From assembly GCA_014058105.1 (NCBI GenBank), contig JACGCM010000750.1, forward strand, positions 1,364,001 through 1,428,000: DNA of 64,000 nucleotides, given 5' to 3'. The notes below the pieces were generated by a model. That model did no database searches. It saw only the letters and a program-made list of their open reading frames with translations, and had not been told where the DNA came from. The stretch comes from Kingdonia uniflora. Its lineage: Eukaryota; Streptophyta; Magnoliopsida; Ranunculales; Circaeasteraceae. The position numbers and the translations under genes are program-made. This document shows positions 1-11,303 of this stretch, one piece after another (the stretch's first letter is position 1; each line of letters starts with the position of its first letter).

Positions 1-789
1 TTGCAGATGTTCTGATCATGTATTGGTTTTTTAGTGAAGTATGTACGAATTAGAAAACTCATTGTTTAGTGAAATTTGGAGATTAATTGATCTGAATTCT
101 GTTTGAGATTAGTTCAAGAATAAATTCTACAATCCTCAATTGTGAAGTATGCTTGATCTTTGACTACTGATTTTGTTATTGGTTGAACATTACCAGGCGT
201 AAGTGCATTAGACCAATTCATGGAATGCAGGTTTTTGTCATGGAAATTTTTTAATAACTATCCTAAATCCTGAGTCTATTGAGGTTTCTTTGTAATATAT
301 AATATATTACAACACATCTCCATGTTCGAAAATTTTCAATATTTTGTGATTTGCTGTGGAACTTTAAGGTTTTGGCATCAATGACAGTGCTAATTCATTT
401 ATCGGTGGTATATTCACCGTTCCTACTTTAAACTATTGAAAAAATTGAACTCAGGTTGCTCCAAGTAGATAGGATTTCTAGTGGGTTTTAGGTTGTAAGA
501 CAATTTGTCTTTGATTAAACTCGCTCGATTAAAATTATCTTATCATTGTGAATTTGCGATTATCATTGATGTGAACACCAATCTCAATGGCTGTTTAGTC
601 TTTTTAATGTCACCTCGATGTCATCATACCATTTGAACAAAAATCCGATGTACTAGCTGTATAGATGTGTTATAGATTCGTGGAAATACATGCCGAGCTT
701 GGCGATACATATGTGAAATACTAAATGTTTTAATATCGCTTTGATCTTGGTTTGAAAATGTCAGCTTTGTTATGATTCAGTCAAGCTAC
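1..789. other. AT-rich DNA, no gene seen
   Basis: No open frame of useful length, no recognisable domain, RNA gene or repeat is visible here. It is the flank into which the copia element starting near 790 appears to have inserted. Confidence 0.5.
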
Positions 790-940
790 TGTTAATATCT
801 AAGAGAGATTATGAGCATATCATGAAACTACCACCTTAAGCGGGATCTCCTCTCTTGTAAATGTTATATTTTAAAGGTAATCCTCTCAGTGAAATATACA
901 TCAGTTTACATTCTGTATCTCTATTCTCACTATAAACTTC
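790..940 (+). repeat. Ty1/copia 5' LTR, main part (split by MULE)
   Basis: The segment starts TGTTA at 790 and has a TATA-like stretch (TTATATTTTAAAGG) at about 865-878. It stops at ATAAACTTC (932-940). The same nine bases recur at 12408-12416, followed by ACA and then TGGTATCAGA, the usual copia initiator-Met primer site. Removing the MULE and one duplicate joins these into a ~154-bp LTR ending in CA. The 3' boundary is firm because of the primer site. The 5' boundary rests only on the TG start, because the 3' LTR of this element is not in the window. Confidence 0.6.
932..940. repeat. 9-bp target-site duplication of the MULE (left copy)
   Basis: ATAAACTTC lies directly before the first base of the left inverted repeat and is repeated exactly at 12408-12416 directly after the right inverted repeat. 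Nine bases is the characteristic target duplication of Mutator-superfamily elements. Confidence 0.93.
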
Positions 941-1280
941 GGGAGAAGATTTAGAGACACTCACGTCTCAAACACTCAAGTCTCACTCAACTACAACCAC
1001 TCATCTAATAGAGATGAGTGGCTCTCAAAATTTGGTGATTTTTTATAAGAGAAATGAGGTGGAAAAATGTCGGGTCCTACATGCCCCACTCTCTCTAGCT
1101 GACAGATATTTTCCTCTCTTTTCAAACCATCCGTCACTCACATTTAATGTTGTGTCTCCCCACTCTCTCCCTCTCCAAACAAAGCAAACAACCATTTCCC
1201 TCCAAACATCTCTCTCACTCACTCTGTCCCTCTCACTCTCTCTCCCTTACTCTTCTCTCTCTCACTGTCTCGTCATTAGA
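941..1280 (+). repeat. MULE left terminal inverted repeat
   Basis: About 170 bp (941-1110) align well with the reverse complement of 12260-12407, including the shared stretches AAAAATGTCGGGTCCTAC and CCCCACTCTCTCTAGCTGAC. Beyond that both ends become CT-rich (on this strand to about 1280) and alignment is loose. The left copy has a ~14-bp internal duplication (CACTCACGTCTCA / CACTCAAGTCTCA) that the right copy lacks. Long inverted repeats of this kind usually hold the outward-to-inward promoters of MULE genes. Confidence 0.88.
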
Positions 1281-1402
1281 GACTGTCCTTTTCTTTGTTA
1301 TTCCAATTGGGGGTTCAGAAAAAGAATTGAATTCAAAGACATTGTCCATTCCTTTTGGAGAAGAGCTTGGGGATTGATAGTGGAGGTTGCTATCTACTTC
1401 AA

Positions 1403-1874
1403 GGTAAGTTCCATTATCATTCGAACTTGTTGTATATTTCTTTGTCTCCCCCTTTGTGTAATGCAATTTGGTATTAAAACTGCTTAATATTGTCGAATTC
1501 AACAATATTTGACCTAAATAACTCAAATTACACTGCAAAATTATCGAATTCGATAATATTAAAGTGAAATTGAGGTATTAACATCTAAGATTGTCGAATT
1601 TGACAATTTAGTAGTGTAATTGTTGTTATGGTTACATAATATTGTCAAATTCGACAATTATGGAATTCTCCTGGTTCATCTCCCTTTTATTTTATCTATG
1701 TTTAGAAGTCTAAATTGTCGAATTCAACAATAGTATAGTTGACTTGGAGTTATTGAAATGGAGTATTGTCGAATTCGACAATTTACCAAGTCTTATATGT
1801 TTACATAATATTGTAGAACTCGACAATTACCAAGTGTAATTATACTGATCATTTGAGTAATAAATTATATACAG
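1403..1874 (+). repeat. Palindrome array 1, in 5'UTR intron of the PMD gene
   Basis: Seven copies of an 18-bp palindrome related to ATTGTCGAATTCGACAAT begin at 1489, 1540, 1590, 1641, 1714, 1765 and 1810, so most steps are 50-51 bp. The stretch is bounded by a good splice donor (AAG/GTAAGT at 1402/1403) and an acceptor (TATACAG, 1868-1874) eight bases before the first ATG of the PMD gene. That makes it a probable 5'-untranslated intron. Sequence between palindromes is only loosely conserved (phrases such as TAGTGTAATTG and TTACATAAT). Confidence 0.85.
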
Positions 1875-2426
1875 GTACACAATGAATGAGAAAGTACCTC
1901 CAACCGCTTCCAATTGAAGAAAAAAAGAGTTGGCCAGAGAAGGAGATCTACTTACATATAAGAGAAAGAGAAAGACTATTGACCCAAGCACAGTCGTCCC
2001 TCCAAACACTGTTGACACTGCCAACGAGGGTGTTAGTAAACCAGTACCTCCAACTGAGTTTGCCCAAGCTACTTTGGGAGCTCAAGATGAGCCTGCGCAA
2101 GCAGTAAATAGTCCCCAGGGTTTAAAATTTGAGACTAAGTTTTCCCAAGCTGCTTTGGGAGCTCAACCACTGCTCCCAAATGTTTCCCCTAATTCTGATG
2201 TGAATATTCATATTGTTGGGGGTTATTCTGAAGGCGAGGGGGCTACAAGCAACGAGGACGTAGGCCCTAGTAATAAAAGTCTGCTGAGGAGCTTCAGGTT
2301 CCATAGGGTGATGTCAATCGTGCTAGGGTAGGTATATTGTTTAATGGAATCCCTTGTTTAATTATGTTTTGTTATTCCAATTATTGGTAGTTACATTTTG
2401 TTGACATAATCACTATTATTGTTCAG

Positions 2427-3128
2427 GAGAAGCTTCCCATTCGTGTTTACCATCACCAGTCTACGTGGGACCTTACAAAGGAACCAAAAGTGGTCCAATA
2501 TTTTCTTAAGTTTAAGGGTTTGGATAGGATTGGGGCCATATCCTATAACTCCTACAATATTATGTTGATTTATGCTTTTGTCGAATGTTGGCAGCCGGAA
2601 ACTAATAGTTTCCACTTCAAATGGGGCGAAATGACTCCAACTCTAGATGATGTGAAGCAATTGGTTGGTTTGCCTGCAGATGGTGATGCCACAGTCATTG
2701 GTGGTACCTGGGGATTCCCTGTTATTTTGGAGGTTTTCCAGAGCAACCTCCTACAAAATTTAAATGCATTCAAGTCTTTGAAAGCTGGGGGTACTGGGAA
2801 TTCGTTGTCACTGAAGAAACAAGAAGAACACTATGCATACAAGTTGGAGAAGGTTCTCAGTGACGATACCGCTGCAGCTGCGAAGAAGAAAGAGTTAACA
2901 ACCAGGTCTATTGCTCGTGCTTATATGTTGTATGTCCTTGGGTCTTTTCTATTTCCCATGAAAAAGGGCACAGATTTCAGCGTACCGTACCTTGACCTGT
3001 TTGCCAAGGCCAAGGTGGCAAAGAAGTGGTCATGGGGATCAGCAATTCTGGCCCACATGTATTATTATTTGGGTGTAACATCTCGAGATGATGGGATGCA
3101 ATTTGCATGCTGTACCACGCTACTCAAG
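2427..3128 (+). pseudogene. PMD core exon of the MULE passenger gene
   Basis: This 234-codon exon is open throughout. It is bounded by an acceptor (TTGTTCAG, ends 2426) and a donor (CTCAAG/GTGATT at 3128/3129), both in phase 0. The protein reads through the conserved PMD signature: an aromatic-rich opening, WQPETNSFHF, then GEMTPTLDDVKQLVGLPADG. A lysine/alanine-rich linker follows, then a helical block ending in YYYLGVTSRDDG. It is the best preserved part of the gene. The preceding exon does not join it cleanly in frame. Confidence 0.82.
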
Positions 3129-3385
3129 GTGATTCCGTACTCATTTATGTAACTATTTTTTACATATGGTTTGAACCTCTACTAATTTTATTTTGTTTAT
3201 CTATATACATGCAGTCATGGATCTTTGCACATTTCCCAAAGCTTGCTGAGATCCTCAAGGAGATGGACTCTGACGTATGTGAGCACTGTACTTGTTGAAA
3301 ATGGGACGTAGCTGTTACGGATAGATACGGTGGTACAACTTTACTCAAGTTTAGGGAAACATTGGACAACTACAAACTGGAGGAT

Positions 3386-3799
3386 GTAAGTTCATTACCC
3401 TGCTGCTTTGTATCATATTGTACTTGGAGTTAGTAGATTACACTGCTTCAACATTGTCGATTACACTGCTTCAACATTGTCGATTTTGACAATGTTGCAT
3501 ATTTACAACTAAAGAAAATTGAATAATTATCGAATTCGACAATATTGACTACGTACATCTACTATTGTATATGTAATATTATCGATTTCAACAATTATTC
3601 AGGTTTCTTTAGTTGTGCATATGTAAATTTGTCGAAATGAACATGGTAAATTATCGAAATCGACAATGCTCCATCTCAATAACTACCAGTCCACTATAAT
3701 ATTGCCGAATTCGACAATGTTGTTAACTTCTTCTTAGGCCTACTGGAAAAATAATTCAACTTAATGGTGCATAATACATTTGATTCATTTTTCACGTAG
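3386..3799 (+). repeat. Palindrome array 2, in an intron of the PMD gene
   Basis: Palindrome copies start at about 3476, 3526, 3578, 3628 (degenerate), 3650 and 3701, with a half copy at 3453. Spacings are mostly 50-52 bp. The intron is bounded by GAT/GTAAGT (3385/3386) and TTCACGTAG (ends 3799), and the flanking exons are both in phase 0, so the array lies wholly in noncoding DNA. Confidence 0.85.
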
Positions 3800-4599
3800 A
3801 TTGTATGGGACCCATACAGAGATAAAAGGGATTCCGCACATACAATCAAGGAGGTCACCTTTTTCTATGGTGCATTAGCAAGTCGAAATCATGTTCAGCC
3901 CTACTACCCAAATAGTGTTGTGCGACAGTTTAATCGGGAACAAGGCATCCCCGCAAAGCGACTGTTGACAGAGGTTTCCAACCTATGGACACACAAAAGA
4001 GCCGAGGAAATCAACCCTAAGTATGAGTGGGTTGATTGCTTCTCTGCCCAAAAGTGGAAGGAGTTCATTTTGAAGAAGGTTGATAGGGGGCAGAGGGTAC
4101 GAGAGAGGCCTCTAGTATGTACAGAGGGATACTTGGAGTGGTTTGCCTCTGTCTCATGGACTACGATCTGTCCCATTGCTGTTGACCTAGCTGTAGATGA
4201 TGATGTTGGAATTCATCAAAGGAAGGAAGCCAATGTCAATGAGAATGGTGACACCCCCGTGTACCAATATGAAGATGTTGCTGAACAATATTACAACTAT
4301 TTTTATCTCACTTCCCTTATATTATATTCACTTCAAAATTTCTATTCTCTAATATTCTGTTCACTTGAATTACCACTTTGTAGTATCATGAACATGCTAG
4401 CCTGTCTCTAAATGCCCATGATCCCATACTAACAAGGGATGGATCTGGCGGATTCGATCAACAAATCACAACACTAAATGACCAGCTTCAGAAGCTCAAG
4501 GAAGATAAAGAGAAGGAGTCTGAAGCCAATATAAACCTAAGAGAGGCCCTCAAAGAAAAGATCAGTTATACCTATCTGCATCCAGCATAATGTTAGTTT

Positions 4600-4815
4600 T
4601 TATGTATAGTTATTAGTATAAGTAATTATCGAGTTTGACAATTATTACAGTGTATGTAAAGGTGGAAACATGTAAAATTGTCGAATGCGACAATTTTCTG
4701 AGTGATTTCTGAAATCATATATATGTATTATTGTTAAACTCGACAATTACATAGTATTATTGTCGAGATCGACAAAAACATAGAAAGTAATCTAAATGTT
4801 TCATGTCAATTTAGC
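4600..4815 (+). repeat. Palindrome array 3, in a PMD-gene intron
   Basis: Copies begin at 4625, 4677, 4730 and 4759 (steps 52, 53, 29 bp). They lie between the coiled-coil exon ending near 4560 and the next one, which starts at 4816 after TTTAG. Confidence 0.8.
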
Positions 4816-5575
4816 CTCAGACAAGTGAATGTGATCTGCTGAAAGAAACCATTAAACAAATGAAGGAGGACATTCAACTAAAGCGTGTACTTGACGAGCA
4901 ATGTGCACTAGCGCTGGCAGATCTGCCAAGGCAGTTAGATGCGAAGGTGAGGTCTTAGGCATATGTCATTATCGCATCCATTGTTTATTTTTGTCAAAAT
5001 CTTGATTTTCCTTGTCAAATTTCTGTTTGTAGATATTGGAGTACAAAAATTTAGAGGAAAAAAATACAAGTTTGGAGGCAGAGCTAAGGTAAAAATTTGG
5101 CCTCGAAGACTGTAATCAAAGCTTATCTGTTGAGTTGAATAACAAGGTAATGTGGTGTGTAGCTTTTAATAGTGTTGATTTTATTAACCGCTAATTACTA
5201 ATAGTTTTCCATTAATCATTCTTGCATCTGGCGTGATTATTTTGTCCCAAATGTGTACAGTATAAAGAGAGCGAGTTACAAAAAGTGGTTAATGTGTTTT
5301 TGATGGAGCATATAGACTTGCATCTTCCTTCAGCTACACCTGTGAGTTTACCAAAATTTACTATTGGTTTGTGGTAGCATTATTTGTAAGCCTGTTAACA
5401 TTGTTCTTGTACTGCGTGTTTTGAACAGCTTGATGTGCTACAATTACATCAGCCTGTGCCAGACGCAGCCCTAGCAAATAAGTTTGATGACTTGTTGTCT
5501 GCACATGAGGACGTTAAGAAGAAGTTGATTGCGAATGAAGATTTTGTAAGTCATTCGAAATGAATGAAATTAATT

Positions 5576-5740
5576 CTAGTTAGTGAATTGGAGTTTGTGT
5601 TTGATAATAGTAAATTTAAGTTTAATTTTGTGTACGACTTTTTTAGTTAGTGAATTGGAGTTTGTGTTTGATAATAGTGAATTTAAGCTTAATTTTGTGT
5701 ATGACATTTTTAGTTAGTAAATTGGAGTTTGTGTTTGATT
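5576..5740 (+). repeat. 68-bp intronic tandem repeat
   Basis: Two and a half copies of a ~68-bp unit beginning TTAGTTAGTGAATTGGAGTT follow each other closely and differ at few positions. They lie in the long intron after the exon ending at 5546. They are unrelated to the palindrome arrays. Confidence 0.85.
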
Positions 5741-6000
5741 ATCCAAAATCAGATGTAGTATTCATTTTGGATTCCATGCTCAATATCGGTTAACCCCTAC
5801 TCAAAATCAGATGTAGTATCCAAAATCACCATTAAATGAACTGGAGTTATATAGCTCATCTCCTTTATGTCTTTGGAGCAGATAATAAACTGGACATCCA
5901 AGTATAAGAAAGAAGCAATGAGATGTACGGGGGAAACTAACCATCTCGTAAACTCCCCCCCCATCCTTCTTAATTTTATGGAATGCTGATTTCACCGTTT

Positions 6001-6622
6001 ATCCTAATGTTGGCTATTTTTTCAGCGTAAGAAGTTGGTTAATGCTAAAGAGAGGATGAAGTCTTTGGAAGTAAATAATAGTGAATGGGTATGTCCTATT
6101 CTTAACTCTTGTACCTATTTGAGATTTCTCTATGTAATGCATGGTTTGAAGTGATAATTGTCGAATTCGACAATATGGCTTCAAAATCATGTTATTGAAA
6201 TCGAATATTGTCGAATTCGACAATTAAGAAGTGTATTTGGAGTTGGGCATGCAAAATATTATCGAACTCGACAATATAGGTAATGTATATGTACATGTAC
6301 CAAGTGTCTTTATCCTAATGTTGGAGTTTTTTTTTCAGCATAACAAACTAGTTAATTTTGAAGAGAGGAAGAAGACTTTGGAAGTAGTTAACAGTGAATG
6401 GGTATGACCTATTCCTAACTCTTGTACCTATTTGAGATTACTCTGTTTAATGCATGGTTTGAAGTCATAGTTGTCAAATTCGACGATTACCAACTGCATA
6501 TTGCCGAATTCGACAATATTTGTAATATACATGTACACTTGCACAATATATTATTGTCGAGTTCGATAATTATGGCACTGTAATTGTAATTATGCATATA
6601 TAATATTGTCAAAATTAACATT
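6001..6622 (+). repeat. 311-bp direct duplication containing one exon and palindromes
   Basis: The segment 6001-6311 is repeated as 6312-6622. Each copy has ATCCTAATGTTGG, a splice acceptor (TTTTCAG), a 21-codon exon (ending LEVNNSEW in copy 1 and LEVVNSEW in copy 2), a donor GTATG, and a run of palindromes. These begin at 6157, 6207 and 6258 in copy 1, and at 6470, 6500, 6553 and 6604 in copy 2. Duplication keeps the reading frame because the exons have the same length, so the coiled coil was lengthened by one unit. Confidence 0.85.
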
Positions 6623-6910
6623 ATTGTTCTAATATTATTGTATGTTATAATATTAGTTCTTGTTGCATGAGGTTTGGTGTCAAGCATTAAAGAAGGCATT
6701 CACAAGTGAAGGGATGGGAGACATGGGGGACCCAACCTTTGAAGAACTTTTTGAGTGGAACAAAAGATTCTTCACAATAGCACAGCAAGGATCCAAGGGA
6801 GATTATCAAGAAGACTTGGTTTCCACGGCAGTAACCCTTAAAAATGTTGTCATTGCTACGAGGGAGAAAATGGCTAAGAAGAAGAAGATACAAGAACTTT
6901 TATTCCAACC

Positions 6911-7580
6911 GTGGTGAAGTATCTTGTAAATGTTCGTGGCGTCAAAATTAGTGCTGGTTTCTGGGTTATCGCCCCAATTCAGTACCAGAGCCAACATAGA
7001 TTCCCAGATGTAATGAAATCATTGAAGAACTTTCTCTGCAAGCACCCCGCATTCTGGAAAAGTATCTTCAAACAAATATTGGGTATACAATTAACTTCCG
7101 ACGGTGAGAGCGCGTATCAAATTCTATTACAGACGTGTTCTTATGGTCATCAACATGTGGAGTATAGGCATATGGCGTATTTACTATCCACTTATTATGA
7201 GAAGGTTGCGGTCTTCATTAGCCACACTGAAGTATATATATTCTTGCCCATCTTTTTGGGCACGTAAAAGAAATACTACTTCAAATGAGGAGAGGTTCAA
7301 AAACCTTCTTATGGATATTAGTAAGTACTGGTAGTTTGGTTTGGGGGTGGACAGCCATTACGTTCGCTTATTTTCAAGATTTGATGCACCAATACCTCCA
7401 GTTTCTACTCATTTCTACGGTAATGCAAATATGGAAATTCCTCTGGCTTTTATGAAAGAACAACTGACTAGGTATTTTTATGTGAGGGTAAGAAACTTCA
7501 AGGTATTACTTAGAGAGCACAATGTAAAGGGGTATAGAGTTAATGACATGGTTGTTGTTGGTTTGTCGATAATCAAATAG
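6911..7580 (+). pseudogene. C-terminal part of the PMD gene, domain not recognised
   Basis: Frames 6911-7267 and 7341-7580 continue after the coiled coil and are broken from each other by a stop and frame change near 7260-7340. Visible features are a basic/aromatic stretch (KHPAFWKSIFKQILG), an ESAYQILLQTCSYGHQHVEY segment and a final RLFSRFDAPIPP segment. I see no His-Asp-Cys Ulp1/C48 peptidase signature, the usual partner of PMD-like regions in some MULEs. No function is assigned. Confidence 0.4.
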
Positions 7581-8328
7581 GGTTGTCGACCAAATGTTTG
7601 TATATCACAGTTATGCTAAATCACGGTTTATTGGTAGTATCCCTACATGGTTATCGATTTTTTGTACATGGCAGTTCTGTTAGTTCACTGTTTGTATATT
7701 ACAGTATATAATTTTTTGTAAAAGTGCCCCTTGTTGATTTATTTTTGTAGTATATACATTTCTGTTAGGTCATCTGAATCTCATTTTAGACTGTTCAAAC
7801 TATGCACATATTGGCTTTGAAGAATATTTTAACAGTGCACTTGGATCGAATAAATAAAATATTGTCAATTTCGACAATACTTATAGTGCATATGGTTACT
7901 TGTAATGTATAATATTGTCGATTTTGACAATTTTGGTAGTGTATTTTGAATTATGCATTTGTAATATTGTCGAACCCGACTATATTACAAAGTGTAATTA
8001 AAGTTATGGGTATATAATATTGTCGAAATCGACAATTTAGTTAAATTATAGGGGATCTATTACATAACCCGACAATTTAATACAGTATTTTCGACAATTT
8101 ACAAATTCATAGAGGGTACATAAAGCTGCACAATCCCTAAACTCCAAATAATTTATTGCTATTGTCTCCGTGAAATACTGCATTGCTATTGTCCTAAATT
8201 CTAATTACAAAGCAAACATAATGTTGAATCAACACACTAATCTCTCAATAATAATCAAATACATATTTATTAGTCAATGCATGTGAACTCCTTTTATTTT
8301 CCTAGGTGTTGTAGTTGTCGGAATTCGA
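7581..8328. repeat. Spacer between convergent MULE genes with palindrome array 4
   Basis: Palindrome copies begin at 7861, 7914, 7966 and 8019 (steps 53, 52, 53 bp). Two degenerate ones follow at about 8063 and 8087. This lies between the 3' ends of the PMD gene and the transposase gene, so here the array is intergenic or in 3'UTRs. Nothing else is recognised in the spacer. Confidence 0.75.
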
Positions 8329-11019
8329 TTACAACGGCTGAACAGATTCCCTATTGATGTCTCCTACATGGAATACATTATTATAAATATGGTATAAATA
8401 TAGAATGGAACACATTATAGAAAAATCACGGAGAATATGCCGTTTATGTATAGTGCCGAATATGTACTTACTTAATTCTGCTATCTTTATTTTGAGAAGT
8501 GGGCATGTCCGTTTGTCATGGTTGCCGAGTACTCCACAATTTTTGCATGTTCTCTTCTTCTTCATAACAACCTCTTCCATCCTCCCCCTTCCATCTTGCC
8601 CCTTTCTTGTGATTAGTCTTCTCCCGTCATTTTGTTTGAACAACGAGAGGGTTTAAAATCATAGTTCTAGACACCAGGGAATCTATAAAATAAGTTGAGA
8701 TATTTTGTTGTGATGTATCAATCTGTGTTAAAGACTTATCGTAGTTTTGAAGGTAAGACTCAATCTCATCTAGCTTCAAAACTGCAAAATCAAAACTCTT
8801 TTTCATCTTCGAGACCCTCTTAAATAAGTTTGTTACACGAAGGGATAGGTGGCTATGGCGTAAGGCATGTCATAAGTTATCTCCTTCTAACTGATATTCA
8901 TCATATGACCTTGAAACACATGTTTGCACCAATCGTCCACCTTGTCATAATGAAAGCCTCTGGTATTTTGAGAATGTTGTATTTTAAGAAATCCTTCAGG
9001 AGGTGATAATATGGGAGTTCAACATACTCAAACAACTTGTATCCGCAATTATCAGTTACCTTCTCTAAGTCTATTTCTAGCTCAAATGACTCGGTACGAC
9101 CACTATGGGACTTTACCTTAAGTTGTCGAGCGTTGCCTTCTACGTGTCTTTCTATTGCAATGAGGCGAACAACCTGGTCAAACTGATCTTAAAGTTTGTG
9201 GAACGTTATTATGGTGTAAATCTTTGCACCATCTTTCAGTAGAGCTTGATGATGACCAACTTGACGATATCTGTGTTCTGATGCAAAGTCTTCTACACTT
9301 TCTCGCTCATATACCTCTAAAAGGGCAACCTCGTACTTGGTCACAAAACTATACAACCCAGTTGTTATTAGAAACCAACCATTAAAGAAGCTGTTTGTAG
9401 ACTCACTCAGTCCTGTACTACTCATATGTGCAAAGAAGGTTGACCTACTCCATAACGGTATCCATCTTTGTCTAATATTGAAGATTCATTGCATCCTAAC
9501 GTTATCATCCAATTTATGTTTCTTTATTAGATTAATTCAGTTGGCTTCTAACTCTATAGCCTCATATGTGTTGTGCATTATCGAATCGATATCTTTTTTA
9601 AATGTAGATGGTTCCCAATAAACATGACTGATTTTCTTAGGGAATTTGTTTGTGATGTGTTACAGACAAAATTGATGTCTGGTGTTGGGGAAGACCTGGA
9701 AATAAACCTGAACTTAGAATGAAAGTGTCTCTTAATATTATATGATATTGTTGAATTTGACAATTTAGTAGTATAATTGGATTGGAGTTATACTAGCAAA
9801 TATTGTCGAATTCGACAATTTAACAACTGTAACTGGAGTAACAAGTGTTCGACAATATTGGTATTGTTAAATTGATAATATACTCCAGTTAACAACTGTA
9901 GCTGGAGTAACAAGTGTCGAATATTGTCGAATTCGATAATATTGGTAATATAAAATCGACAATATACTATAGTTAACAACTATAACTTGAGTAACAAGTG
10001 TCAAAGTACTTCTTTACCTTGGGAATACCCGTGGCCATAGCTGCATCTTGATCGATGATAATTAAAACAGGTTGTTTGTAGTTCATTGCCTTCAGCCAAG
10101 TATGGAACAACCATACAAATGTGTTTTCTTGCTCATTTCTTAGCAGAGCACATCCGTATTGAATTATTTGGTAGTGGTTGTTGATTCTTGCAAACGGAGC
10201 AAAGGGCATCTTGTACACATTCGTCCGGTAGGTAGTATCGAAGGTGATGAAATCTTCAAATGCCTCATATGCGTACCTTGAATGTCCACCGATCCAAAAA
10301 AAAAAATAGTGCTCGGTCCTCCTCATCTAATTCTATGTCAAAATAAGACATCAGATCTTCAGTTTGTTTCGTCCTAAACTACTCCAACGCAGTTTGTGCA
10401 TCTTCTCTAACTAGTCGTTCCTTATTTACTTTGGCATTGTGGTTGTAACAATCTCATTTGCTAAAGGTTCTATCTGGGAATAATGTTGGGACCTTGCTGG
10501 CCAAAATATTGTGGAACTCAAATGCCGCTGTAAGGATTTTTGCTGCCTCAGGAAAAAATCTGTTAACCTTCATCCGATGCTGATTCCTTGGAGATACGAG
10601 TTTATGGTTATGGATATCCGTGAAACTTGTGACAACATATTTTCCTATTTTGGTATTCCAATTTATGTTCATCGTTGCTTTATACCCACACTTATCAGAT
10701 GATCTTCTGTTGCCAGCTACGCCGCTACTCTCTGGATTCCCAAGGTTTTTTTTGAAAAGCCATTGCTCATACAACAAAAATGGGTTCTGCCTATATCATC
10801 CGATCTCGAACGCTTAGTAGAATTGCGTATCTTGGTGGAAAAACCCTGCCTTCTTCCATATCGTTCGTACCACAGACGTGCATCCTCTACAGTATTAAAA
10901 TGTTGACCCTCGTATGGGGCTTCTGTAAAAAATGGGTCTGCAATACGTTCATTTTCGCACCTTTCTGGGGACTCTTCACGAATAACTTTCGACCAATTTT
11001 CATCGACGGAGTCTTCCAT
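8329..11019 (-). pseudogene. FAR1-type MULE transposase, decayed
   Basis: Reading leftwards from an ATG at 11019 the domain order is that of FAR1/MULE transposases. A FAR1 zinc-finger region comes first (ARLWYERYGRRQGFS, then CGYKATMNINW and DIHNHKL), split by a frameshift in an A8/T8 run near 10750. The DDE core follows, with FDTTYRTNVYKMPF (first Asp) and IIIDQDAAMATG (second Asp). After an intron the frame resumes at about 9694 with VFPNTRHQFCL and, at 9425, MSSTGLSESTNSFFNG. A SWIM-like region (CGYKLFEY, PYYHLL) has lost metal-binding Cys residues. A terminal zinc knuckle (CKNCGVLGNHDKRTC) lies near 8525-8570. Several stops replace Trp codons (near 9470-9560). Not functional. Confidence 0.88.
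9695..10003 (-). repeat. Palindrome array 5, in an intron of the transposase gene
   Basis: On the - strand the transposase reads to IPK, then a donor (CCCAAG/GTAAAG near 10003). The frame resumes after an acceptor (TTTATTTCCAG near 9695). Between them are palindromes at about 9747, 9802 and 9923 plus degenerate copies near 9860 and 9950, and a ~60-bp phrase (AACAACTGTAACTGGAGTAA) that recurs. The same repeat family therefore occupies introns of both MULE genes although they are transcribed in opposite directions. Confidence 0.8.
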
Positions 11020-11303
11020 TGTTGATCTAACTGACAAGTTCACACATAAAAGAAGCGATTATGAGTTGTAAGTAATTGAAAAAAATATCACAAACCAAAC
11101 GTAATTCAAGTCCAACGCCTGTTCATTTCATAATTCTTCATTACATCACATGCTGCAAAAGACAGAATTTAAAATGTAAACAATCACACACAAAAACTCG
11201 TTGTACCACATAAAATTTCTTTGTGACTTGGCGAATACTATAACTACTTCATTACATGTACCTGCTAACAATATTACAACCAGAATACCTAAATAATAAA
11301 TCC

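Larger units (their letters stand above)
1882..7580 (+). pseudogene. Plant mobile domain (PMD) protein with coiled-coil tail, decayed
   Basis: The gene can be traced through about a dozen exons. The first ATG (1882) follows a 5'UTR intron acceptor. The exon at 2427-3128 carries the PMD core, seen as WQPETNSFHF, GEMTPTLDDVKQLVGLP and a YYYLG segment. Exons 3215-3385 and 3800 to about 4290 complete it (FFYGALASRN, VVRQFNREQGIP, GYLEWFASVS). From 4383 onward short exons (4816-4947, 5033-5145, 5261-5340, 5430-5546, 6025-6090, 6340-6402) encode charged coiled coil. The last exons (6658-7580) encode a segment I do not recognise. In-frame stops lie near 1915, 3299 and 5088, with frame changes near 2327, 6890 and 7260. 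PMD proteins are known as host gene-silencing factors (MAIN/MAIL1 family) and as passengers in MULEs and Ty3 elements. Confidence 0.8.

Noticed and set aside
1014..1487. Open frame of 157 codons at the left MULE end
   Set aside because: It lies in the CT-rich terminal inverted repeat, gives a low-complexity Ser/Leu protein, and a similar frame appears in the inverted repeat at the other end only because the DNA is duplicated.
6660..7580. Ulp1/C48 peptidase expected at the end of a PMD-carrying MULE gene
   Set aside because: No His, Asp, Gln and Cys catalytic pattern could be found in any frame of this stretch.
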